From contig NZ_CP106679.1 of assembly GCF_025502585.1 (NCBI RefSeq), positions 1,283,001 through 1,347,000 of the forward strand: a stretch of 64,000 nt of DNA. The letters run 5' to 3'. The position numbers were made by a program, and so were the translations under genes. The notes beneath the pieces are model-generated. The model was not told the origin of the DNA, searched no databases, and worked only from the letters and a program-made list of their open reading frames with translations. Origin of the DNA: Reichenbachiella agarivorans. GTDB lineage: Bacteria > Bacteroidota > Bacteroidia > Cytophagales > Cyclobacteriaceae. Position 1 is the stretch's first letter. Each line of letters opens with the position of its first letter. This document shows, piece after piece, positions 36,313 through 44,121 of this stretch.

Positions 36313-36347
36313 GTCTAGTGTCTAAAATCTAGTATCTAACTACTAGT
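36313..36347 (+). repeat. Five tandem 7-bp repeats at the right edge of the four-helix element
   Basis: The units read GTCTAGT / GTCTAAA / ATCTAGT / ATCTAAC / TACTAGT on the plus strand, so they are inverted relative to the left array and share its consensus RTCTARN. The last unit contains the fadB stop codon (36343-36345), and the first begins 3 bases beyond the four-helix gene start. Confidence 0.8.
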
Positions 36348-38745
36348 TTCTTAAAGGTTTTCCCTTGAACAAGATGCTATGAATTCTTTCCAGTGTTTTT
36401 GGTTCTCCTGTCAAGCTCAAGAAAGCTTCTCTTTCTAGATCAAGCAGGTATTGCTCCGAAACCAAAGTGTTGGAGGTCAAATCTCCACCACTCATGACGT
36501 AAGCCAATTTTTTGGCGATCTTGGCATCATGCTCGGAGATATAATTGCCGTACAACATACCTGTCACACCTGCTTCGAACATTGCCATCGAACTGCGTCC
36601 GTGGACTTTGATATCTTTTCGCTCGGTAGGTCTGGTGTAGCCAGCTTCTGCCAATTCGATGGCTCTGGCTTTGGCATCCGCCAAAAGTCGAGATCTATTG
36701 AGCGTGATTCTATCCGAAGATTTCAAAATACTCATCTCAGCTGCCTCTGCAGCTGAAGTGGCCACTTTTGCCGTAGCAATATTCATAAAATACTTCTGAA
36801 GAATATTTAGTTCTGGATCTCCTTCTGAATATTCATCCGAAGCACGCAAAGTCAACTCTTTGGTTCCTCCCCCTCCTGGGATCAGCCCAACTCCGACTTC
36901 AACCAAACCAATGTAAGTTTCGGCATGTGCCTGTATCGCATCACAATGCATGGACAATTCACAACCCCCACCCAATGCCAAGCCAGATGGCGCAGACACC
37001 ACAGGTATATCCGAAAATCTCGCTCGAACCATTGTTTGTTGGAATTGTCGGATCATCATGTCGATTTCGTCATATTCCTGATCTGAAGCATACATGAACA
37101 GCATCGCCAGATTCGCTCCAGCAGAAAATTGCTGTGATTCATTGCCAATCACAACTCCTCGGTAGTTTTCTTCGGCTTTCGAAATGGCTGTGTTGATACC
37201 TTCGATCACCTCACCTCCGATGGCGTTCATTTTGGTGTGGAACTCTACGTTGAGAATGCCATCTCCAATATCATAAACAGTAGAACCTGCATTTTGGAAG
37301 ACTACATTGTTTTCTTTGTAAGCCTCCAAAATCACAAAACCCTCAGTACCAGGGACTACCTTGTAAGATTTGGACGGAATGTCATAATACAGTTTTTTGC
37401 CTTTTTCGAATTTGTAGAAGCGCTCGTGACCACCATCGAGCATTTCTTGCACCCATGGTGCTGGCTTCATTCCTGCGGCCTCCATTTTTTGAGCTGTTTC
37501 CTTGACGCCTAAGACATCCCACGTCTCGAATGGACCAATCTCCCAAGCAAAGCCTGCGGCGACCGCCTGGTCGATCCTATATAGCTCATCGGCGATCTCA
37601 GGGATTCGCATCGAGCAGTACTTGAACATATCATAGAACGTCGCTCTGTAGAACTCTCCTGCTTTGTCCTCAGCGTTAACTAAGATCGGAAGGCGTTCTT
37701 TGACATTTTCGATGTCTTTTACCTTAGAGAGGCTCTCATAGCTTGCTTTGGTTCGCTCGCCATATTCCATGGTTTTGAGATTGAGCTCCAAAATGTCCTT
37801 CTGGCCATTCTTATCGACCGTTTTCTTAAAATAGCCTTGCTTGGTTTTGTCTCCCCACCATTTTTTGTCATAGAGTTCTTGGACAATTTTTGGGAGTTTG
37901 AATGCATCTCTGGATTCGTCGTGTGGCAAACCCTCGTAGAGATTCGTTGCGACTTTGACTGTCGTGTCCAATCCTACCACATCCATCGTGCGGAAAGTTG
38001 CAGATTTGGCGCGACCGATGATCGGTCCAGTCATTCTATCAATTTCACCGACGGTGAATCCCATTTTTTCGATGGTATGCATACCCGACATGATCGCATA
38101 GATTCCTATTCGATTGGCGATGAAGGCTGGCGTGTCTTTGCAAAGCACAGTTTCTTTGCCCAAAAACAAATCTCCATAGTTCATCAAGAATTTGACGACT
38201 TCTGGATCTGTGTCTTTGGTCGGGATAATTTCCAGCAGTCTCAGGTATCGTGGTGGGTTGAAAAAGTGTGTGCCACAAAAATGCTTTTTGAAATCCTCAC
38301 TTCGTCCATCCGTCATCAGATGGATAGGAATCCCTGAGGTGTTGGATGTGACGAGTGTCCCAGATTTTCGGTACTTTTCGACTGTTTCGAAAACCGATTT
38401 TTTGATGGCAAGATTTTCAACTACTACTTCGATAATCCAATCATAGTCTGCAATCTTGGGCATGTCATCGTCGAAATTCCCCAATTTGACTAATTCAGCT
38501 TTGGTGGGGTCGTACAATGCTGCAGGTTTGGCAGCCAGTGTGGATTGAAATGCTTGATTGACAATTCTGTTTTTTACTGCACTGCTATCGAGGGTCAGTC
38601 CTTTGGCGGTTTCGGCTGGGTCTAATTCCTTCGGTGCAATATCCAACAATAATACTTCCACTCCGATGTTGGCGAAATGGCAGGCTATCCGTGATCCCAT
38701 GATTCCGGAACCCAGTACAGCAACTTTTTTGATGGCTCTATTCAT
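36343..38745 (-). CDS. fadB: FadB-like fused 3-hydroxyacyl-CoA dehydrogenase / enoyl-CoA hydratase
   Basis: 800 residues in the order dehydrogenase then hydratase. The N-terminal NAD motif is VAVLGSGIMGSRIACHFANIGVEVLLLD, followed by TSNTSGIPI, FFNPPRYLRLLEIIP and FIANRIGIYA of 3-hydroxyacyl-CoA dehydrogenase (to about 480). The C-terminal crotonase part has GVVIGNESQQFSAGANLAML (oxyanion hole) and SGLALGGGCELSMHCDAIQAHAETYIGLVEVGVGLIPGGGGT. Together they carry out two middle steps of beta-oxidation. The dehydrogenase-first order is opposite to E. coli FadB but usual in this Bacteroidetes-type protein. The start overlaps the MarR stop by eight bases. Confidence 0.93.
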   Translation of the reverse strand: MNRAIKKVAVLGSGIMGSRIACHFANIGVEVLLLDIAPKELDPAETAKGLTLDSSAVKNRIVNQAFQSTLAAKPAALYDPTKAELVKLGNFDDDMPKIADYDWIIEVVVENLAIKKSVFETVEKYRKSGTLVTSNTSGIPIHLMTDGRSEDFKKHFCGTHFFNPPRYLRLLEIIPTKDTDPEVVKFLMNYGDLFLGKETVLCKDTPAFIANRIGIYAIMSGMHTIEKMGFTVGEIDRMTGPIIGRAKSATFRTMDVVGLDTTVKVATNLYEGLPHDESRDAFKLPKIVQELYDKKWWGDKTKQGYFKKTVDKNGQKDILELNLKTMEYGERTKASYESLSKVKDIENVKERLPILVNAEDKAGEFYRATFYDMFKYCSMRIPEIADELYRIDQAVAAGFAWEIGPFETWDVLGVKETAQKMEAAGMKPAPWVQEMLDGGHERFYKFEKGKKLYYDIPSKSYKVVPGTEGFVILEAYKENNVVFQNAGSTVYDIGDGILNVEFHTKMNAIGGEVIEGINTAISKAEENYRGVVIGNESQQFSAGANLAMLFMYASDQEYDEIDMMIRQFQQTMVRARFSDIPVVSAPSGLALGGGCELSMHCDAIQAHAETYIGLVEVGVGLIPGGGGTKELTLRASDEYSEGDPELNILQKYFMNIATAKVATSAAEAAEMSILKSSDRITLNRSRLLADAKARAIELAEAGYTRPTERKDIKVHGRSSMAMFEAGVTGMLYGNYISEHDAKIAKKLAYVMSGGDLTSNTLVSEQYLLDLEREAFLSLTGEPKTLERIHSILFKGKPLRN

Positions 38746-39202
38746 TTTCGATCAAAATTATTTGTTGTTCTATGTTTCTGTTTTCTTCTATGACTTGTTC
38801 GATGGAAGACATCACTTCAAAAAACGCAGCTAGTTTTTCGTCGGAAACTTTGCTACGTACACTTTCATTGAAGTAAATGACGGCCTTTTTTGAAAAACTC
38901 CTTTTTTTCTTCCCCTCTTCTGTCAACATGATTTTAACAGACCTCTTGTCGTTTGGATCTCTTTCACGGTATATCAATCCGTTTTCTTCCATACTCTTGA
39001 GCATTCTGGTCAAGCTCCTTGCTTCCATCCCCAAGAGTGGCGCGATTTTAGTCGCTGGTGTTCCTTTTTCTATATCTATGTTGAGCAATACAAAACCAGA
39101 AGATGCAGTGATCCCTCTCTCTTGTCCTCCTTGATTATACATTCTGGATATTGCATGCCAAACTACCTTGATGTGGTAGTCTACCGTTTCTTCTTTTTTC
39201 AT
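38738..39202 (-). CDS. MarR-family transcriptional regulator
   Basis: 154 residues with a winged helix-turn-helix: GITASSGFVLLNIDIEKGTPATKIAPLLGMEARSLTRMLKSMEENGLIYRERDPNDKRSVKIMLTEEGKKK, the D-x-R wing of MarR proteins. It is the first gene of the fadB-fadA operon, overlapping fadB by eight bases, so a local role as acyl-CoA- or fatty-acid-responsive repressor is likely. A palindrome overlapping the presumed promoter just upstream (39243-39256) is a candidate operator for autoregulation. Confidence 0.92.
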   Translation of the reverse strand: MKKEETVDYHIKVVWHAISRMYNQGGQERGITASSGFVLLNIDIEKGTPATKIAPLLGMEARSLTRMLKSMEENGLIYRERDPNDKRSVKIMLTEEGKKKRSFSKKAVIYFNESVRSKVSDEKLAAFFEVMSSIEQVIEENRNIEQQIILIENE

Positions 39203-39224
39203 ATCTTACACATCTCGTCCCTCT

Positions 39225-39256
39225 CAAAGATATATAAAAAATGTATGCACGCATAC
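39225..39256 (-). promoter_or_regulatory. Promoter and candidate operator of the MarR-fadB-fadA operon
   Basis: On the minus strand TATCTTTG (39232-39225) is an exact TAnnTTTG -7 box 22 bases before the MarR ATG. Just upstream, GTATGC-AC-GCATAC (39243-39256) is a perfect 6-bp inverted repeat with a 2-base spacer, lying in the -33/-7 spacer region where a bound repressor would block RNA polymerase. MarR proteins bind such short palindromes near their own promoter; the pairing here is inferred. Confidence 0.55.
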
Positions 39257-39293
39257 TAAGTTTGATTTTACTTTCAAACCTACAAACGGGAAA

Positions 39294-41105
39294 TTATTGG
39301 TAAACGTTATCGCCTCTTAGTGTTCTAAAACGCTTTCTCGCTTCCGCGACATAGATGCTGCCTGGGTAAGTGATCAGAAATGATTTGTAAAGCTCCATTG
39401 CAGTATCTGTATCATGCAAATATTCTTCAAATATTTTACCCTTCAGGAAAAGCGCATCATCGCCAAATATGTCTGTTTTGTAATCTGACTCTATCACATC
39501 CAGATTCAAGACGGCGTTTTCATACTCCCCAATCTCTAAGTATATATGAGCCAGTTGCCAGTGGATTTCGTCAGTCAACGAATGGTGAGGATAGGATTTC
39601 AACATCTGCAAATATTTGTCCTTGGCTTCCAGTGTTTTATTTTGAAAACGGAGCAAATCAATGTCAGCAAATTCCTTGAGTACAAAATCAGATGTATCCA
39701 AAACGGTATTGTTTTGAATCAACAAGCTCAATGCCATGGCATCATTGGCAATTTCTTTGGTCGTGGCGGTTTTGAGGATGTCCAAGTGACTCTTGGCCAA
39801 TTCAAAGTTTCCCAAGTAATAATTCAACTTTGCATTCTTGAATTTTGCCTCATAACCGATATCACTAGACTTGTTAGCTTTCTCCACTTGGGAATAAAGC
39901 AATGTTGCTTCCCATGGCTCATCGATCAATAAAAATATATCGCCAAGATCCAATTTGCTCAATGATTTAGATTTGAGATCCACTCTTGGCAGGGCTATAA
40001 TTTGATTAAGCATGGCGATCGCAGAATCTTTTTCATCCAGATAAAAAGCATGCAGCAGGGCTTTTTGTCTGAACGCTTCGATCGTCTCTGCATTCAATCC
40101 CACTTCGATAATCAATGACTCATAATCTTTGGTAAGCTGACGGATTGCCGTTTGATCTACAGGAAATACATTTTTCACTTTTTCTTGACGCGTTTTGATT
40201 AATTCACGCCTTGCTTGCAAATAGTATTGGCTTTCTGGCATACTTTGAATAATGTATTCAAATACCTCTTCTGCTTCAACATAACTTTTGTTGTCCAAAG
40301 CGATCATCCCAATATCCATCAAACGATAGCCATTTTCACGAAAACGCTTGGTTATTGCCTTGGCTTGAATAAAGGCTCCATGGAAATTCTTTTGCTGCAT
40401 AAAAGCCCAAATCAACAAGTCCGCATACATATCTGTACTAGGATCTCTCTGGATATTGTCCATGAGCGAATTTTGGAATTTTTGCATGTCCTCTTCGTTT
40501 TGAAGTAGGTTTTGGAGAATGTTCTTGACGTATCTCAAGTTTTGTGGTCTGAGCGAAGCGAAGACGAGATATTCATTCATCATCTTTTCTTTGTCTCCCA
40601 AAATACGATACGTATTGGCGAGCTCCAGAGCGTATTCCTGATGGTCGTTGCTAGACTTTCTTCCTTGCTGATAAGTCTGCAAAGCATATTCGGTCAATTG
40701 CTTGCTGATAAAATACTGCGCAGCAGTCCGCACCAAAAAACTGTTTTCTTTGATTTCATCTATGAGCTGAACGTATTTTTTGTCTGCTAGATCTTGGCGT
40801 TGCGTTGCGGTCAATAGGATTCCTTCATCTATTCTGTAGTAAACATTGGATGGATAATTCTTCAAAGCATTTTTCAAATACTTATCTGCAGTTTTGAAAT
40901 CATTGAGGGATAACAAGACATCAAAATAATTGTTGTGGATAGTTGGTATGTTTTCTCTGCGATTGGACAAATCATCATAGACATCCTTTGCTTTTTGAAA
41001 ATCACCATTAAGATAATATTCATTGGCAAGTTGAATTTTTTGATCGTCCTGCGCCACGAGGCTGAGCGGAATGATGATTGCTATTAGAGAGAGAAATAAT
41101 TTCAT
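39294..41105 (-). CDS. Exported tetratricopeptide-repeat protein
   Basis: About 603 residues from the ATG at 41105, which starts a signal peptide (MKLFLSLIAIIIPLSLVAQ); an ATG five codons earlier is also possible. The body is a chain of helical TPR-type repeats, for example LANEYYLNGDFQKAKDVYDDL, FDVLLSLNDFKTADKYLKNAL, IGMIALDNKSYVEAEEVFEYI, and near the end IHWQLAHIYLEIGEYENAVLNLDVIESDYKTDIFGDDALFLKGKIFEEYLHD. TPR proteins act as periplasmic scaffolds, and the last part resembles YbgF/CpoB-like repeats. Partners are unknown. Its 5' end borders the candidate replication origin. Confidence 0.85.
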   Translation of the reverse strand: MKLFLSLIAIIIPLSLVAQDDQKIQLANEYYLNGDFQKAKDVYDDLSNRRENIPTIHNNYFDVLLSLNDFKTADKYLKNALKNYPSNVYYRIDEGILLTATQRQDLADKKYVQLIDEIKENSFLVRTAAQYFISKQLTEYALQTYQQGRKSSNDHQEYALELANTYRILGDKEKMMNEYLVFASLRPQNLRYVKNILQNLLQNEEDMQKFQNSLMDNIQRDPSTDMYADLLIWAFMQQKNFHGAFIQAKAITKRFRENGYRLMDIGMIALDNKSYVEAEEVFEYIIQSMPESQYYLQARRELIKTRQEKVKNVFPVDQTAIRQLTKDYESLIIEVGLNAETIEAFRQKALLHAFYLDEKDSAIAMLNQIIALPRVDLKSKSLSKLDLGDIFLLIDEPWEATLLYSQVEKANKSSDIGYEAKFKNAKLNYYLGNFELAKSHLDILKTATTKEIANDAMALSLLIQNNTVLDTSDFVLKEFADIDLLRFQNKTLEAKDKYLQMLKSYPHHSLTDEIHWQLAHIYLEIGEYENAVLNLDVIESDYKTDIFGDDALFLKGKIFEEYLHDTDTAMELYKSFLITYPGSIYVAEARKRFRTLRGDNVYQ

Positions 41106-41497
41106 ATACGTTTTCCACATCTTTGACCGATCCTACAATATTAAAATAGATTATAAATAAACTATTATTATTTACTATCTGTGTAGATATGTGGATAAGT
41201 CTTTATGTTCTTTTGACTTGTTTGTAGATCGTGTATTAAAATTAATTTAAGGACAACTTATCTACATTCTAAGTTATTGATTTTTAGTTAGTCATATGGT
41301 TTTCCACAGTTTTTAGAACTATGTTGATTACTTTATACTGATGTGTGTTGTTGACCACAATTTGTTGATATATCTGAGTTACGGAAAGTTATTAGTTGGG
41401 GTATGAGTGACTTTGGTGTTAACTACTGTTTTGTCTGAATTTGTACACAGTCTCTGCGATCTATCTCAACGATTTATCCACAGTTATCCACATGGTT
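41106..41497. other. Candidate chromosomal replication origin (oriC): DnaA-box cluster and AT-rich segment
   Basis: A ~390-base AT-rich gap without genes. Perfect DnaA boxes TTATCCACA lie at 41474-41482 and 41484-41492 (plus strand) and 41190-41198 (minus strand). Close matches are TTTTCCACA at 41111-41119 and 41300-41308, TTATCTACA at 41258-41266 and TTGTACACA at 41441-41449. A ~37-base stretch at 41137-41173 has only two G/C and could be the unwinding element. In sampled 60-base lines the plus strand has more C than G to the left (39781: 8 G/14 C; 39901: 8/15; 40381: 8/14) and more G than C to the right (41881: 15/8; 42061: 15/7; 43561: 13/5), although genes on both sides are on the minus strand. 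Line 40501 (19/7) is an exception on the left. Confidence 0.78.
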
Positions 41498-43240
41498 TTA
41501 GAAGCTGATTAGAATGTTTTCAATCTCCCAATTGGCGCGAATATCAAATTCTTCTGGATAGAAGTATATGGGTTCAGGTTCCATTTGAAGGTTGAGATTG
41601 CCATGTGTCCAGGTTTGATCTTCATTTTTATCTATTAAAACTCTAAAGGTGTATTTTCCTGGTTTGACATAGTTGAAGATGAATTTGGTTGGATTTTTCT
41701 TCTGTGCTATTACCTTATAATCTTTATCTACTAGCTGTAGTGTATAGCTAGGATTGGTCGTCTCTACTTGTCCAGATACGATTCCGTAGTTTTCTGGATT
41801 TTTAAATTGATAGAATCTGGTTTGTTGTTCGGCTGTATCTAGATCGATGCTGATGAACGTACCTTTTTTGAATAGATAATATACTTGGTTGGTCTTGATC
41901 TTGGTGAGGTAGTTGACTTGTTTGACTTTCACTGTATCAATGGCACTGCTGTCTTGTGGAATATGAGTGCTGTCTGTAAGTAGGTTGAGAAGACTGTCTA
42001 CTTTGTGTTTGAAGAAATTCTTGTTGAGTTGATTACTAATGACCAGTTCGGTCATGTCTTCATTCCATTGAAGAATACTGTCAGGTATATTTTGTTTGTA
42101 AAGGGTGTCGTATTGCAGGATCATGCTATCTCTGTAGAACTCAGTGATGGGTTTGGTGAACCTGATAATCATGTTGAACTTTTCGTCGACATTACTCTGA
42201 TCTCTGGGCAACAGAGATGAATTGAATTTCTCAGGCTTTCTTTTAGATTCAGAGAATTGTACATAGACAGTATCTGACATGTGATTGTAAACCGTATCGG
42301 TGGTTTGGATGATGACAGCTAGGCTATCTTTTTCATATTGGTAAGCTGAGTCATAGTAGTACCTGAGTGTTGTCCTTTCTTTGATTAGGTTGCTCTTGGG
42401 AAGGGGTAGTTTACTCATTGAGTCTAGTTTCTTCATTTGATAGGATTGGATGTATTTGTTGTAGAGTACGTCAAAATACTGTCCTGTCTTTTTTGCTCTG
42501 ATCATTTTGAGATCATTTATGTTGAGCAACTGGATTGCTAGATCAATGTTTTCTTTGTTGCTGTTGAGATCAATAGAATCCTTTATGAATCCTTGTGTCT
42601 CTTCATCTGGTTGATTGGTCAGGTTGTTATTCTTGTCCTCGAATGCATAAATCTGGTAATAGGAGTTTTTGATGTTCTCTATTTTGTATGTGCCAGAGGT
42701 ATCTGTTTTGGCGAAGTACCTTGGTTTTCCTGTAAGTATATTGAGTGTGTCTGATACGTCGTATAATGTGACTGTCGCCTTGTCTACTTTTTTATTGTTG
42801 TAGAGGTTTCTGATGGTGCCTGAGATGCTAATCGAATCGATGTAGGGTCCTGTTGAGAATGCTAGGATGAAGTTTTCCACGGAGTTTTTTTCTGTGACAT
42901 CTACGACACCATCTGCAAAATTGAAAGTATAGGTGGTGCTGTCTTCAAAATCTTCTTCGAATTCAATAAACAATTCATTCTTCTTGATTCGATGTTTGTA
43001 TTTGTTTTCTGTGAATGGAGTGATGACAAGCTTCTGTTTTATTTTGGATGCATCGATTCTTTCATCAAACACAAAGTGAAATTCTTTGCTTTTGTAGTTA
43101 ATGCTTTTGTTGGCTGGAGTGCTTTCTATGAGTAGAGGGGGAATAGTATCTCTAGGTCCTCCAGTTGGTGTACCTTGATTGGCGCATGAGTAGATGTATA
43201 TAGCGACTAGACAGAGCAGGATGGGGAATAGACTTCTCAT
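41498..43240 (-). CDS. Ig-like (SbsA/Big_5) domain lipoprotein
   Basis: 580 residues with a lipoprotein signal (MRSLFPILLCLVAIYIYSC, Cys anchor) and the diagnostic start of the mature protein ANQGTPTGGPRDTIPPLLIES. An Ig-like domain follows (FHFVFDERIDASKIKQKLVITP, about 45-130), then a carboxypeptidase-regulatory-like domain (ISGTIRNLYNNKKVDKATVTLYD, about 135-215), then a long region without recognised domains. This lipoprotein is widespread and uncharacterised in Bacteroidetes. Its start overlaps the methyltransferase stop by four bases, and its 3' end runs up to the DnaA boxes. Confidence 0.88.
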   Translation of the reverse strand: MRSLFPILLCLVAIYIYSCANQGTPTGGPRDTIPPLLIESTPANKSINYKSKEFHFVFDERIDASKIKQKLVITPFTENKYKHRIKKNELFIEFEEDFEDSTTYTFNFADGVVDVTEKNSVENFILAFSTGPYIDSISISGTIRNLYNNKKVDKATVTLYDVSDTLNILTGKPRYFAKTDTSGTYKIENIKNSYYQIYAFEDKNNNLTNQPDEETQGFIKDSIDLNSNKENIDLAIQLLNINDLKMIRAKKTGQYFDVLYNKYIQSYQMKKLDSMSKLPLPKSNLIKERTTLRYYYDSAYQYEKDSLAVIIQTTDTVYNHMSDTVYVQFSESKRKPEKFNSSLLPRDQSNVDEKFNMIIRFTKPITEFYRDSMILQYDTLYKQNIPDSILQWNEDMTELVISNQLNKNFFKHKVDSLLNLLTDSTHIPQDSSAIDTVKVKQVNYLTKIKTNQVYYLFKKGTFISIDLDTAEQQTRFYQFKNPENYGIVSGQVETTNPSYTLQLVDKDYKVIAQKKNPTKFIFNYVKPGKYTFRVLIDKNEDQTWTHGNLNLQMEPEPIYFYPEEFDIRANWEIENILISF

Positions 43241-44118
43241 ACTTTTTTGAATACGTATATTAAACTGGAGTAATTGTTATTGTTTTTTCTTGCCCATCTG
43301 TTGGACAATAGACCGATGAAGAATGATTTGATGTAATTGGATTTGCCATTCTTGTACTTCTCGCTCAGAAGGCTCACGTAGAATGAATCAAACTTCATCG
43401 GAAGTGTTTCTACGAGTTCGAATGAATTGTATTTCATTAATTCCTTGATCGTAGCTTGATTGAAGTGATACAAATGTCTGGGTATATCATATGCTGCCCA
43501 GTGTTTTTTGTAGAATCGCTGATCGTATGAATCTGAATTGGGTAGTGCTATCACCAATCTACTTTGTTTGGATAGTAAGTTTCTGATGATTTGTAAGGTA
43601 TCATTGATATCATGAACATGCTCCAATACATGCCACATTGTGATGATTCCATACTTTCCTTTAGGCAGATCTCGGAGTTCTTCATGTACATGATTGCCTA
43701 TTTCGTTGATGGCTTGTTTCCTGGCCAATTCATCTGGTTCTATTCCTGTTACCTTCCAATCATTGGCCTGCAGATAGGAAAGCAACTGACCTGTTCCACA
43801 ACCTATGTCTAATATGGATTTCTTATCCGCCAATCTATCTAGTAGTTTGGACTTTGATCGGATGGTGTAGTTCCTGACTACCTTGTAGATTTGATTGGTT
43901 AGGTTCGTGCCTTTGTTGGTGTGAGATATGTAGTCCTTGAACTGGTAGTACTTGCCTATGGATTGTTTGCTAGGTCTGGGGTTGGTGAGGAGCAATTGAC
44001 AATTGCTGCATTTCATGATAGCAAAGCTCTCACCAGTCAAAGAGTAATCATCACATATGAGGTGGTTGACAAACTCTTTCGAGTTGCAGGATGGACATGA
44101 ATCTATTTTTTCGTACAT
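43237..44118 (-). CDS. Class I SAM-dependent methyltransferase with N-terminal zinc-ribbon-like motif
   Basis: 293 residues. The N-terminus has paired cysteines CPSCNSKEF and MKCSNCQLLLTNPRPS, as in methyltransferases acting on sugar or cell-envelope substrates. The SAM-binding motif I is SILDIGCGTGQLLSYLQ (about 95-112), with YGIITMWHVLEHVHD as motif II/III. The C-terminus GRWARKNNNNYSSLIYVFKKV is typical of this group. The acceptor is unknown. It lies three bases after mnmG and overlaps the next gene by four, so it is part of a tight operon. Confidence 0.9.
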   Translation of the reverse strand: MYEKIDSCPSCNSKEFVNHLICDDYSLTGESFAIMKCSNCQLLLTNPRPSKQSIGKYYQFKDYISHTNKGTNLTNQIYKVVRNYTIRSKSKLLDRLADKKSILDIGCGTGQLLSYLQANDWKVTGIEPDELARKQAINEIGNHVHEELRDLPKGKYGIITMWHVLEHVHDINDTLQIIRNLLSKQSRLVIALPNSDSYDQRFYKKHWAAYDIPRHLYHFNQATIKELMKYNSFELVETLPMKFDSFYVSLLSEKYKNGKSNYIKSFFIGLLSNRWARKNNNNYSSLIYVFKKV

Positions 44119-44121
44119 AGT

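Noticed and set aside
36313-36347. The heptamer arrays as a CRISPR or as a phase-variation repeat
   Set aside because: Units are 7 bp without spacers, and they are degenerate rather than identical, so they are neither CRISPR repeats nor a good slippage tract.
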